NCBI RefSeq assembly: GCF_017220215.1
Contig: NZ_CP071129.1
Span: 682,001-746,000, forward strand
Direction: 5' to 3'
Length of the DNA stretch: 64,000 nt
Origin: Caballeronia sp. M1242
GTDB lineage: Bacteria; Pseudomonadota; Gammaproteobacteria; Burkholderiales; Burkholderiaceae
Numbering within the stretch: position 1 is the stretch's first letter; each line of letters begins with the position of its first letter. The notes under the pieces are model-generated. The model did no database searches, was not told the origin of the DNA, and saw nothing but the letters and a program-made list of their open reading frames with translations. Made by a program: the position numbers and the translations under genes. This document shows positions 31,076 through 39,740 of this stretch, piece after piece.

Positions 31076-31891
31076 ATGGCAAAAATCATTGTGGTGACTT
31101 CGGGGAAGGGCGGCGTCGGCAAGACGACCACGAGCGCGAGTTTCGCATCGGCGCTCGCGATTCGCGGCCACAAGACGGCCGTGATCGACTTTGACGTCGG
31201 TCTGCGCAACCTCGACCTCATCATGGGCTGCGAACGCCGCGTGGTGTACGACCTCATCAACGTGATCCAGGGCGAGGCGAACCTGCATCAGGCGCTCATC
31301 AAGGACAAGAAGTGCGAGAACCTCTACATCCTTCCGGCGTCTCAGACTCGTGACAAGGACGCGCTCACGCTCGAGGGCGTCGAGAAGGTCATCAACGAAC
31401 TCATCAAGATGGACTTCGAGTACATCGTGTGCGATTCGCCAGCCGGTATCGAGTCGGGCGCGCTGATGGCCATGCACTTCGCCGATGAGGCGCTCATCGT
31501 GACGAATCCGGAAGTGTCGTCCGTGCGCGACTCGGACCGCATTCTCGGCATTCTGGCTTCCAAGACGAAGCGCGCGATGGAAGGCAAGGAGCCCGTGAAG
31601 GAGCATCTGCTTATCACGCGCTACAACCCGAAGCGCGTGTCCGAAGGCGAGATGCTGTCGCTCAACGACATTCAGGAGATTCTGCGCATCGACCTGATCG
31701 GCGTGATTCCGGAATCGGAAGCGGTGCTGCATGCATCGAATCAGGGCTTGCCGGCCGTGCATCTCGACGGCACGGATGTCGCGGAAGCCTACAAGGACGT
31801 GGTGTCGCGTTTCCTCGGCGAGGACAAGGCGCTGCGTTTCACCGACTATCAGAAGCCTGGTCTGCTGCAACGCATCTTCGGCACCAAGTAA
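31076..31891 (+). CDS. minD: Septum-site determining ATPase MinD
   Basis: The 271-residue protein is a membrane-cycling ATPase of the ParA/MinD group. The deviant Walker A KGGVGKTT is at 11-18 with both lysines (Lys11, Lys16). FDVGLRNLD follows, and the C-terminal amphipathic membrane-targeting helix is GLLQRIFGTK. It recruits MinC to the membrane and oscillates with MinE. It is 78 bases after minC and nine before minE. Confidence 0.97.
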   Translation: MAKIIVVTSGKGGVGKTTTSASFASALAIRGHKTAVIDFDVGLRNLDLIMGCERRVVYDLINVIQGEANLHQALIKDKKCENLYILPASQTRDKDALTLEGVEKVINELIKMDFEYIVCDSPAGIESGALMAMHFADEALIVTNPEVSSVRDSDRILGILASKTKRAMEGKEPVKEHLLITRYNPKRVSEGEMLSLNDIQEILRIDLIGVIPESEAVLHASNQGLPAVHLDGTDVAEAYKDVVSRFLGEDKALRFTDYQKPGLLQRIFGTK

Positions 31892-31900
31892 GGGGACGCA

Positions 31901-32155
31901 ATGTCGATTCTTTCGTTTTTGCTGGGCGAGAAGAAGAAGTCCGCTTCGGTCGCGAAGGAACGCTTGCAGTTGATCATTGCGCACGAGCGCGCGGGTGGCA
32001 AAGCCGCCGCCGATTACCTGCCGGCGTTGCAACGAGAACTCGTTGCCGTGATTTCGAAATACGTGAAGATTTCCGATGACGATATTCGGGTGAGCCTCGA
32101 ACGTCAGGACGATCTCGAAGTGCTGGAAGTCAAGATCGAGATTCCACAGGCCTAG
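31901..32155 (+). CDS. minE: Cell-division topological specificity factor MinE
   Basis: The 84-residue protein has the anti-MinCD N-terminal segment ([18 protein letters not shown]) and the C-terminal dimerisation strands ([22 protein letters not shown]). It stimulates MinD ATPase and sets the pole-to-pole oscillation. It closes the minCDE operon ahead of a strong terminator. Confidence 0.97.
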   Translation: MSILSFLLGEKKKSASVAKERLQLIIAHERAGGKAAADYLPALQRELVAVISKYVKISDDDIRVSLERQDDLEVLEVKIEIPQA

Positions 32156-32206
32156 CGCCGCCGTCGGTCCGCGCGGCGCCTGCTGTCGCGGACTCGCAAA
32201 CGAAAA

Positions 32207-32235
32207 AGCCAGGATCGGGCGATCCTGGCTTTTTG
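32207..32235 (+). terminator. Bidirectional terminator between minE and the ClC gene
   Basis: A perfect 10-bp stem, AGCCAGGATC/GATCCTGGCT, with a GGGC loop. T residues follow on the plus strand and A residues precede it, so it can stop minCDE and the convergent ClC transcript. Confidence 0.92.
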
Positions 32236-32261
32236 TTTGGGCGCGCTATCGTTTGCGCGCG

Positions 32262-33641
32262 CTATTTCTGCGAAGCGGCCGCCTCAGCAGCGGCCTCCGT
32301 CTCCGGGTCCGGCACTTCGGGCGAAGGCGCGGCTGGATGCGCGAGCGGCGTCATATAACGCTCCGACAGCGCCTCGTAGAGCGGCGGGGCGAACACGCGC
32401 GACACGCGGCTCGAAATCAGCGCGGTGGCCATCAGCGAGATGACGAGCGCGTGCCCGTTGATCATCTCCATCACGATCACGAACGCGGTGATCGGCGATT
32501 GCGTGACGGCGGCGAGATAGCCGACCATCGCGAGCGCGATCAGCATGGGCAACTGCATGTCCGAGAACACCATGTGCAGGACGTTGCCGAAGCCCGCGCC
32601 GATGGACAGCGAGGGCGCGAAAATTCCGCCCGGAATGCCGGGCAGATACGAGCCGATCATCGAGACCATCTTCAAGAGCGGATAGAACGCCGAAAGATGC
32701 TCGCGTCCTTCCAGCAGGCCGCGCGCTTCCGCGTAGCCGCTGCCGAAGGTGTTGCCGCCCGACACGATGCCGACCGCCGCGATCACGAGCCCGCAGAGCG
32801 CGGCGAACGCGACCGGCTGCGACGCATGGAGCTTGCGCAACGGCGCGGGAATCCACTTGCTCGTGTTGAGCAGCAGCCAGCAGAACACGCCGCCCGCGAT
32901 GCCGGTGACGATCGCCGTGACGACGACGGCCACGGCCAGCATCTTCGGAAAATGCGCGCCGACGTCGATGGTGCCGAAGTAGGTGTAGTTGCCGTTGAGC
33001 CCGAGCGCGACGATACCCGCGATGATGATGCCGGTGATCAGCACGCCGCTCGCGCGCACTTCGAAGCTGCGCGTGAGTTCCTCGATGGCGAACACGATGC
33101 CCGCGAGCGGCGTGTTGAATGCCGCGGACAATCCGGCCGCCGCGCCGGCGAGCACGAGTTGGCGCTCGATCAGCGAATTCGAGCGTGGATAGAAGCGCCG
33201 CATGTTGAACATGAGCGCCGCGCCGACCTGCACCGTCGGCCCTTCGCGACCGATGGTGAAGCCGCCGAGAATCGCGAGGAACGAAACGGCGATCTTGCTG
33301 GCGAGAATCTTGAGCGTGAGCAGCCGCCCGCCCGCCGCCGATGTCGGGCTATGCAGCACGGCGATTACCTGTGGAATGCCGCTGCCTTCCGAGCCGCGAA
33401 AGAACGCGCGCGTGACAAGCACGCAGAGCGCCGCCACGGCCGGCGTCACGATGAGCGGCAGCCACGTATGTTCCGCGCGAAAGCCCATGAAGAGGCCGTA
33501 TCCCCAGTCGATGAGCCGCGCGTAATACACGGCGACGAGACCGACGAGAATCGCGCCCAGCCAGAAGATGCCGTAGCGGCGCCAGAGGCTGCGCGTTCGG
33601 CGCGTGGTGACAGTCGAGAGGGAACGAAGCGCGCGGATCAT
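32262..33641 (-). CDS. ClC-family chloride channel/antiporter
   Basis: The 459-residue membrane protein has the three ClC selectivity motifs: GSGIP at 86-90, GREGP at 131-135 with gating Glu133, and GIFAP in the C-terminal half. The internal FAIEEL segment keeps an acidic residue where the E. coli exchanger has its proton glutamate (Glu203), which favours H+/Cl- exchange over a passive channel. No CBS domains are present. The start at MIRALRS is chosen; the longer frame extends into the promoter. A role in acid tolerance is inferred from the family. Confidence 0.9.
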   Translation of the reverse strand: MIRALRSLSTVTTRRTRSLWRRYGIFWLGAILVGLVAVYYARLIDWGYGLFMGFRAEHTWLPLIVTPAVAALCVLVTRAFFRGSEGSGIPQVIAVLHSPTSAAGGRLLTLKILASKIAVSFLAILGGFTIGREGPTVQVGAALMFNMRRFYPRSNSLIERQLVLAGAAAGLSAAFNTPLAGIVFAIEELTRSFEVRASGVLITGIIIAGIVALGLNGNYTYFGTIDVGAHFPKMLAVAVVVTAIVTGIAGGVFCWLLLNTSKWIPAPLRKLHASQPVAFAALCGLVIAAVGIVSGGNTFGSGYAEARGLLEGREHLSAFYPLLKMVSMIGSYLPGIPGGIFAPSLSIGAGFGNVLHMVFSDMQLPMLIALAMVGYLAAVTQSPITAFVIVMEMINGHALVISLMATALISSRVSRVFAPPLYEALSERYMTPLAHPAAPSPEVPDPETEAAAEAAASQK

Positions 33642-33665
33642 GCGAAGGCCGTCGGCAAAGCGCCG

Positions 33666-33692
33666 ATTATAACGATGATCCCAAAAACGCAA
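33666..33692 (-). promoter_or_regulatory. Candidate promoter of the ClC gene
   Basis: On the minus strand a perfect TATAAT (33671-33666) lies 25 bases before the start codon, with TTGCGT at a short 15-base spacing. If used, the leader would be very short. Confidence 0.4.
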
Positions 33693-33904
33693 TTCGCGTC
33701 GCCGGGCTGATGACAGAAAGCGGGCGGGAAAAAAGAACAGGCGCGAGGCTTTCGCCAGGCGCCCAGGAAACGCTCCTATCAATCAGGAGCGGAGAGGAGA
33801 AGAGAGCCGGGCGCGCCGCAATCAGCGACACAAACGGCATTACTTCTTCCGACCGCGCCTCTTTACGAGAGTTCAACCGAATCGCGACGGCTCGCGAAAA
33901 AACG

Positions 33905-34084
33905 TCAGGCCGTCAGCATTTCGAAAGCGACGACCGCCGCGATCGCGCTCAGGTTGGCGAGAAGCGCTTCGCACACCACGCCGCGCCACGTCGCGGGCCG
34001 AAACTTAATAGCGAGCAGCAACGCGACCGAGAGCGCGATGGCGATCATCGCGACGAGATGGGAGCTGGTCAGGTGAAGGGACAT
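33905..34084 (-). CDS. Small hypothetical membrane protein
   Basis: The 59-residue protein has two hydrophobic stretches (about residues 9-26 and 40-56) separated by KFRPATWRG, consistent with a helical hairpin in the inner membrane. The start at MSLHLT is the most plausible, though longer in-frame starts exist. I do not recognise a family. It is divergent from the OpgC-like gene. Codon choice is similar to the neighbours, which supports a real gene, but the evidence is modest. Confidence 0.5.
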   Translation of the reverse strand: MSLHLTSSHLVAMIAIALSVALLLAIKFRPATWRGVVCEALLANLSAIAAVVAFEMLTA

Positions 34085-34319
34085 GATGGTCTCGATGCAA
34101 CGTATGTTGTTGTCCAGGATCAGTCGAACCGCGCACGGCGAAACCGGCGAAAAAGCCATCTCGCCGCCAGCTTGCCGACCGTCTGCCGGTGTTACCTTGA
34201 AAGTACGTACCTGATTACGTTGCCACGGGAATTTTGTTTCGACGCTAGGTACAAACCCCGTATGCGCGCGATCGCTTCCGACAGGCGCGCCCGACCGCAG
34301 TCCGAGGAGCATTCGACAG

Positions 34320-35489
34320 ATGACTTCCCCGCCGGCACGTTCGCTCGAAGTCGATTTCTTTCGGGGAATCGTGCTTCTGATCATCGCGGTGGACCACATA
34401 TCGGGAAGCGTGCTGTCGCGCTTCACGCTGCATCAGTACGCCTTTTGCGATTCCGCGGAAGTGTTCGTGTTTCTGGGCGGTTACGCGTCGGCGGCGGCTT
34501 ACACGGCGCTTGCGACGCGCCGGAGTGGTTCGGCCGCTCGCCGTCGCTTTTTCAGGCGAAGCTGGGAAATCTATCGCGCGTATCTGCTGACGGCGGTGCT
34601 GATGCTCATCGGCGGCGCGCTCTTGATGCTGCTGCGGATCGATTCGCCGATGCTCCAGTACACCGAATGGCCGGCGTTTCTCGCGCGCCCGTTCGGCCTG
34701 CTCTTCGATGTCGCGCTGCTGCGGCAGCAGCCGTATCTATCGTCGGTGCTGCCGATGTATTCGCTTTTCGCGCTCGCCGTACCCGTCGTGGTGCCGCTCG
34801 CCGCGCGCAGGCCGGTCATCGCGATGTTCGGCAGCCTGCTGCTTTGGCTCGCGGCGGCACCGCTCGCCAACGCGCTTCCGGCTTCGTATGCGCAGGCGTG
34901 GTCCTTCAATCCGTTGGCGTGGCAGCTGATGTTCGTAACGGGCGTGCTCGCGCGCGTGCAGCCGATCAGCGACGACTTCCACGCGGGACGCGTCGCGCGG
35001 GCGCTGACTTGCCTGGCGGTTGCGTTCGCGCTGACGTTCGCGTTCGCGAAGCTCTTTCTGGAAACGCAGGCGCCGCCGGGATACATGAAGCAGAACCTCG
35101 CGACGCTGCGCATCGTGAGTTTCGGCGCAGTGGCGTGGATCATCGCGCGCGCGGTCTATGCAGGCTGGATCGGCACGCTCGCTCGCAGGTTTCCGGGCAT
35201 CGTGACGGTCGGGCAGCAGGGACTCGTATGCTTTATCGCGGGCGCGGCCGTGTCGCTCGTGCTGGATTCGGCGTTGCGCGCGATGGGCGTCGAGAACCTC
35301 GGGCGGTATCCGTCGCACTGGCTGGCGGGGATGGTCGCGGATGCGATCGCCGTCGGCTTTCTGCTGTGGCTCGCGCGATTTTGGGCGGAGCGCAAAGCGG
35401 CGCGGGCGTGTCGTGAGACGGCGCGGCGACGTGCTTTGATCGAACGGCGGCCCGTGCCGGCGCATGCGGTCAATCGGCGGGATCGGTGA
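34320..35489 (+). CDS. OpgC-family membrane acyltransferase-like protein
   Basis: The 389-residue protein has about ten membrane segments. Its N-terminal region carries the OpgC family hallmark: LEVDFFRGIVLLIIAVDHIS followed by EVFVFLGGYASAAAY. OpgC of E. coli adds succinyl groups to periplasmic glucans; related proteins modify other surface glycans. No opgGH genes are nearby, so glucan as the acceptor is unproven. The C-terminal 35 residues are Arg-rich and cytoplasmic. Immediately downstream is an unusual tandem-repeat region. Confidence 0.82.
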   Translation: MTSPPARSLEVDFFRGIVLLIIAVDHISGSVLSRFTLHQYAFCDSAEVFVFLGGYASAAAYTALATRRSGSAARRRFFRRSWEIYRAYLLTAVLMLIGGALLMLLRIDSPMLQYTEWPAFLARPFGLLFDVALLRQQPYLSSVLPMYSLFALAVPVVVPLAARRPVIAMFGSLLLWLAAAPLANALPASYAQAWSFNPLAWQLMFVTGVLARVQPISDDFHAGRVARALTCLAVAFALTFAFAKLFLETQAPPGYMKQNLATLRIVSFGAVAWIIARAVYAGWIGTLARRFPGIVTVGQQGLVCFIAGAAVSLVLDSALRAMGVENLGRYPSHWLAGMVADAIAVGFLLWLARFWAERKAARACRETARRRALIERRPVPAHAVNRRDR

Positions 35490-35663
35490 GGCGGAGCGGC
35501 CGCGCGTGTGTCAGCGCGGGTGGCCGCGAGACGCCGATGAATCTCCGGTCGCGGCGCGTCGACCGTCGACATCTCAGGAAACTGCGGACCGGTCAAGAAA
35601 CGGCGAGCTTTTGTGCACTGACATCCGCGTTAGCTGACGGGATCGTTGAGCGGCGTGCAGGTC

Positions 35664-35966
35664 TCATCGAGCGGGACAAGGAGCGCACTCAGCCGCACGC
35701 AAACGAACGGCGCGGCTGGCGCTGCGCACGACGTCGATCGGCGCGATCGTCGGACGCGCCGCGGCTTTCATCGAGCGGCACAAGAGCGCACTCGGGCGCA
35801 CGCATACGAACGGCGCGGGCTCGCGCTGCGCGCGACGTTGATCGCCGCGATTGTCGGACGCGCCGCGGCTTTCATCGAGCGGCGCAAGGAGCGCACTCAG
35901 CCGCACGCAAACGAACGGCGCGGCTGGCGCTGCGCACGACGTCGATCGGCGCGATCGTCGGACGCG
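35664..35966. repeat. Tandem array of a 104-bp repeat (about 2.9 copies)
   Basis: Copies start at 35664, 35768 and 35872, each beginning TCATCGAGCG. Copies 1 and 3 differ at only about two positions over 95 bases, while copy 2 is clearly diverged. The unit length is not a multiple of three, so the array shifts frame at each copy and open frames across it are unlikely to be genes. The array lies in a 756-base gap (35490-36245) between the OpgC-like gene and a convergent transporter gene. I see no gene or terminator elsewhere in that gap. Confidence 0.9.
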
Positions 35967-36245
35967 GCCACGGCATCACTCAGGCGCGATATCAGGAGTA
36001 CCAGCACGCCGCCTGAGAAGAGAGGGCCCGTGTCCGGCGCTATGGCTGAAGCCGCCTCGCATTCGTTCGACCGCGATTCTGCGAGAACCGACACGCCGGC
36101 CTGGCAACGCGACGGCCTGCGGAAGCGATCGACAGACGATCGCCGACGAATAGCGTGATTTCGCGACCGCCCGCGTCGCCCGCAGAACGGCGACAGCCGA
36201 CCCGCGCCGTCTAGCGCGACCGGCGCGCGACCGCCGCTGCCGCCC

Positions 36246-37550
36246 TCACTCCATCACGATGTCGCGCGTCTCCCGCATGGCCAGCACCGCGAGCAGGCTG
36301 ACCGCCGCTGCCGCCGACACATACCCGCCGACCCACGCCAGACCGCCGCGATTGGCGAGCAATTGCGCGATATACGGCGCCACCGACGCGCCCAGAATCC
36401 CGCCGAGGTTGTAGGCTACGCCCGCGCCCGTGTAGCGCACGTTCGTGGGGAAAAGCTCGGGAAGGAGCGCGCCCATCGGTGCGAACGTCGCGCCCATCAG
36501 GAACAGTTCGATCGTGAGAAAGAGCGCCACGTAAGCCGTGTTGCCGCTGCCGAGCAGCGGAGCCATTGCGAAACCGGACAGAATCGCCGCGATGCAACTC
36601 ACGATGAGCACCGGCTTGCGGCCGAACCGGTCGCTGGCGATGGCCGAGATCGGCGTGGCGATCGCCATGAACAGCACCGCGAAACAGAGCAAACCGAGGA
36701 ACTTCTCGCGCGAGAAGTGCAGCGTCGCGACGCCGTACGACAAGGAAAAGACCGTCGAGATGTAGAAGAGCGTGTAGCAGACGACCATCGCGAGCGCGCC
36801 GAGCAGCGTCGGCCCGAGATAGCGGCTGAACAGCGTCGCGATCGGCACCTTCACGCGTTCTTGGCGCTGGAGCGCGGCGCGGAACGCGGGCGTCTCGGCG
36901 ATCTTCAATCGCACGTAAAGGCCGAGCGCCACCAGCACCGCGCTGACGAGGAACGGCACGCGCCAGCCCCAACTGCGAAACTGCTCGTCCGACAGCGAGA
37001 GCGCGAGACCGAAGAACAAGCCGTTTGACGCCAGAAAGCCGACCGACGGCCCGAGTTGCGGGAACATCCCGAACAGGCCGCGCTTGCCTTGCGGTGCGTA
37101 TTCGGTGGCGAGCAGCGCCGCGCCGCCCCATTCGCCGCCGAGCCCGATGCCCTGTCCGAACCGCAGAATGCACAGCAGCACGGGCGCCAGGCTGCCAATC
37201 GACGCGTAGCCGGGGACGAAGCCAATGAGCGTCGTCGAGAGACCCATCACCAGCAAAGACGCGACGAGCGTCGATTTGCGGCCGACGCGATCGCCGAAAT
37301 GCCCGAACAGGAACGAACCGACCGGCCGCGCAAGAAACGCGATGCCGAAGGTCACGAACGCGGAGAGCGCCTGTGCGGCGGGCGATCCGTGCGGAAAGAA
37401 CACCGGCCCGATGACGAGCGCGGCGGCGGTCGCGTAGACGTAAAAGTCGTAGAACTCGATCGCGGTGCCGATGAAACTCGCGAAAATCACGCGCGACCTG
37501 CTTTGGGCTTTGTCGCCGGGCTTGGCGGCGGAAAGCGAGGGTGATGACAT
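36246..37550 (-). CDS. MHS-family MFS transporter (metabolite:H+ symporter)
   Basis: The 434-residue protein has twelve membrane spans. It shows the MHS features: FIGTAIEFYDFYVYATAAAL in span 1, the loop GHFGDRVGRKSTL, LRFGQGIGLGGEWGGAALLA in span 4-5, and SDRFGRKPVL between spans 8 and 9. This group (ShiA, ProP, KgtP relatives) imports organic acids, shikimate or osmolytes. The substrate is not predictable here. The start at MSSPSLS has a GGAGA ribosome binding site. A well-formed promoter lies about 240 bases upstream, giving a long leader. Confidence 0.9.
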   Translation of the reverse strand: MSSPSLSAAKPGDKAQSRSRVIFASFIGTAIEFYDFYVYATAAALVIGPVFFPHGSPAAQALSAFVTFGIAFLARPVGSFLFGHFGDRVGRKSTLVASLLVMGLSTTLIGFVPGYASIGSLAPVLLCILRFGQGIGLGGEWGGAALLATEYAPQGKRGLFGMFPQLGPSVGFLASNGLFFGLALSLSDEQFRSWGWRVPFLVSAVLVALGLYVRLKIAETPAFRAALQRQERVKVPIATLFSRYLGPTLLGALAMVVCYTLFYISTVFSLSYGVATLHFSREKFLGLLCFAVLFMAIATPISAIASDRFGRKPVLIVSCIAAILSGFAMAPLLGSGNTAYVALFLTIELFLMGATFAPMGALLPELFPTNVRYTGAGVAYNLGGILGASVAPYIAQLLANRGGLAWVGGYVSAAAAVSLLAVLAMRETRDIVME

Positions 37551-37785
37551 GCTGTCTCCGTTTATTGCGTTGTAGTGTCTGTTGCTGCGCTCGCACTCGC
37601 GCGACGTGCTCGATCGGCGCTGCGTTCGTGCGTCTGGGGAATCGGGCGCGATAGCTCGGGCTCGCGCTGGGCGTGGTGCGCGAGACGGAGGCGAGCGGGC
37701 CATGCCTGGAGGCGCTTCGCACGGCGCGCGGGGTAAGCGCGTGGCGAAGGCCGGCCGGTGTAGAACCGGCAAGGGGATGCCAAAA

Positions 37786-37815
37786 ATTATAACGATCGTG
37801 TCCGGCAAGCGCCAA
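37786..37815 (-). promoter_or_regulatory. Candidate promoter of the MHS transporter
   Basis: On the minus strand TTGGCG (37815-37810) and a perfect TATAAT (37791-37786) are spaced by 18 bases. The start codon is at 37550, so transcripts would carry a leader of roughly 230 bases. Confidence 0.55.
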
Positions 37816-37841
37816 TCTGCACCGACGCGCGCCGATCCGCA

Positions 37842-38351
37842 CTAGTCGATGCTCGTCGCTTGCGGCGAGTGCGACGTCTGCAACTGGAACTGTCCGTTGT
37901 CGTTGAACATCCATCCTTCGAACAATTCGACCTGGCCTTTGCCGTTCAGCAGGCGGGCGGGCGGCGCGGGCAGCGGGGCGGAGCGGCGCAGGGAGGCGAG
38001 CGCGGTGGCTTCGGCTTCGTCGTCGCCGTTGGTCCGATACACGGACGATTGCACGAGCCGCCCGCTACGGTCCACCGTGAACGCGACGAGCACGAACGAC
38101 CGCAGCATCGCCTGCGGCGTGCCGTGCAGCACGAGCGACGGATTGCGCTCGAAAATTCTCTCCGCGATGCGCGCCTTGTACTGATCGAGCGTCAGCCCCG
38201 GCGCCGGCGACGGCGCGGCGGCGCGCGCCTGAACGACGCTCGGCGGCGGCGTGAACGTGCAGGCGGAAGTGGCGAGGATCAGCGCGAGGATCAGCGCGAT
38301 GCCTAGCCAGGCAGCGGCGATCCGAACGGGCGATGCGGACGTCGCGATCAT
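37842..38351 (-). CDS. Exported TonB C-terminal-like protein
   Basis: The 169-residue protein has one N-terminal hydrophobic segment ending LILATSAC, either a signal peptide with an imperfect lipobox or a membrane anchor. The domain resembles the TonB C-terminus: LRSFVLVAFTVDRSGRLVQS, then a helix EAEATALASLRRSAPLPAPP and a last strand. It lacks the long Pro-rich periplasm-spanning region and has no exbBD next to it, so it is probably not a main energy transducer. The start at MIATSASP is chosen from the signal-like segment. Confidence 0.65.
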   Translation of the reverse strand: MIATSASPVRIAAAWLGIALILALILATSACTFTPPPSVVQARAAAPSPAPGLTLDQYKARIAERIFERNPSLVLHGTPQAMLRSFVLVAFTVDRSGRLVQSSVYRTNGDDEAEATALASLRRSAPLPAPPARLLNGKGQVELFEGWMFNDNGQFQLQTSHSPQATSID

Positions 38352-38484
38352 GATTCGTGAGGACGAGTGGCGCGCGGGGCGATACTCAAATAGTAGCCGC
38401 TGCCGGAGCCGCCCGGTATTAGCGCTTTCCGGGTGCGGGTCTTGCTCCGCTACTCGAATACTTCGAACGTACAAGGAGGGAGCC

Positions 38485-38643
38485 ATGACTGGTGAAACGA
38501 ATCGTCCCGACGACGCGCAGCCTGCCGAACACAGCGACAACGAGAAGAGCAAGCTGCCGGAGCGTGACGATCAGGGGCGCAAGCAGGCGCCGCACGACAA
38601 CCCGGGCCAGCAGCCCGGCGAGGGCGAACCGCCCGTGGGTTGA
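38485..38643 (+). CDS. Small hydrophilic, probably disordered protein
   Basis: The 52-residue ORF begins MTGETNRPDD and is made almost entirely of Asp, Glu, Lys, Gln, Pro and Gly, ending GEGEPPVG. There is no hydrophobic segment or cysteine. A very strong ribosome binding site, AAGGAGGGAGCC, directly precedes the ATG and is the main support for expression. Function unknown; the composition resembles stress-induced hydrophilic proteins. Confidence 0.65.
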   Translation: MTGETNRPDDAQPAEHSDNEKSKLPERDDQGRKQAPHDNPGQQPGEGEPPVG

Positions 38644-38661
38644 GCGCGGTGGCGCGTCGAG

Positions 38662-38979
38662 CTAGTCGGAGTAGGGCTTGACGAGCTCGGTGCAACGCAG
38701 CGGCGGCGTCGAACGCGTCGCTGCGGATTCGGCGGCGCGTGTCTCGACACAGCGGTACACGCTATTGGTTTTCTGCAGGATGTACGTGTCCTCGGGCGAC
38801 GCCGGGCTGCGCGCGGGCGCGCTCGTCATCGCGACGATGGTGTAGCCGTTCTGGACGAGATCGAAGAGTGTGGTGTCGGCGCGGCGCCATTGGGCGTTAG
38901 GCGATCTGTTCGCCTGCGCCGACGCCTCGCCGCAGCAGGCAAGCGCCAACAGAAGGGGAATGCTGCAAGTGCGGTGCAT
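38662..38979 (-). CDS. Small exported hypothetical protein
   Basis: The 105-residue precursor has a short signal peptide ending GEASA near residue 22. The mature part contains FDLVQNGYTIVAM, DTYILQKTNSVYRC and a terminal CTELVKPYSD, with two cysteines that could pair. The pattern of a short periplasmic domain with YxC and CxELV ends occurs in uncharacterised Burkholderia proteins, from memory. It converges with the small hydrophilic ORF. Confidence 0.68.
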   Translation of the reverse strand: MHRTCSIPLLLALACCGEASAQANRSPNAQWRRADTTLFDLVQNGYTIVAMTSAPARSPASPEDTYILQKTNSVYRCVETRAAESAATRSTPPLRCTELVKPYSD

Positions 38980-39068
38980 CGGCAGGTCTCCGCGCTGAGT
39001 GGTGAGCGCGGTTAGATGCGGCAGCGGGCGCGGCGTTCAATGGGTGCTGCGAACAGACCGTGGCGGCG

Positions 39069-39095
39069 AAAAAAAGCCTCGCGCTCGGCGAGGCT
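39069..39095 (-). terminator. Rho-independent terminator facing the ParA islet
   Basis: A perfect 8-bp stem, AGCCTCGC/GCGAGGCT, with a five-base loop, is followed on the minus strand by seven T residues. The nearest upstream minus-strand genes are parA (650 bases away) and tRNA-Ser(TGA). It may originally have belonged to the tRNA. Confidence 0.85.
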
Positions 39096-39240
39096 CAAGC
39101 CAACCTACCATTGAAGGCTCCCGTCACGCGGATACGGGGGAACGCGTGAAGAAGCTTTGCGACGATACTTGGGGGTGACTGGGGGCGCAATGCGGTTTAT
39201 CTGAAAGTTGCAGCTATCTTTATGCAACGGTGAGCACCCG

Positions 39241-39698
39241 TCATGAGGTGCGCAGCAACCGAATAAGTGCCCAAACCAGACGCTTTGTCAGCAACGCGCC
39301 ATAGCCATCGCTAATCTTTCTGCGAGCGTAGAGGAGTCGCGCCTCGATCCTCCCGACCTTTCGACCATGCGCCAACTCCGATGTAGATGTTCAATCGCCG
39401 CTTCCAGCGGCTTCTTGCACGCCTTCGCAAAGCGCTTTCAACGCCCCCTTTTCCTGCGTGCCATCGTAGGTGCTGACGGAAGGTGACCTCGCCAGACTTC
39501 CCGCGCTCAGCCCGAGCGCGGCAAAAAGCGGCTTCTTAGGGCCGCTCGCCGATGGTTCGACGATGGGCTGGGACGACAAAACGCCGCAAGCCTCGAAGAT
39601 TGCGCGCCTCCTTCGCATGAGGCGGAGGCCGTTTCTCAAGCAGGTCAACCAGCGAGGGGGTTCGGTGCGACGTTGCCATGCACCATCATGTCCACCAT
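39241..39698 (-). pseudogene. Possible decayed gene downstream of parA
   Basis: No single frame is open, but protein-like segments succeed one another in different frames. From ATG 39698 a frame gives MVDMMVHGNVAPNPLAG and stops. The next frame gives VDLLEKRPPPHAKEARNLRG and then a stop. A third frame carries PKKPLFAALGLSAGSLARS up to a TGA at 39391. After that in-frame stop the same frame continues with RKVGRIEARLLYARRKISD and ends at 39241. This is what one or two frameshifts and a nonsense change in a parA-linked gene would look like. No family is recognised, and random open sequence in GC-rich DNA is an alternative. Confidence 0.3.
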
Positions 39699-39740
39699 GT
39701 CGACGCGCAAGTGAACCGGCGTAAAAGATACGTCCTTCTG

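Noticed and set aside
35486..36158. Open frames of 170-176 codons across the 104-bp repeats
   Set aside because: The repeat shifts the frame at each copy, several frames are open at once, and no good ribosome binding site is present.
38980..39060. Possible att duplicate of the tRNA-Ser(TGA) 3' end
   Set aside because: Only a six-base TGGCGG match. This is too short to call an attachment site.
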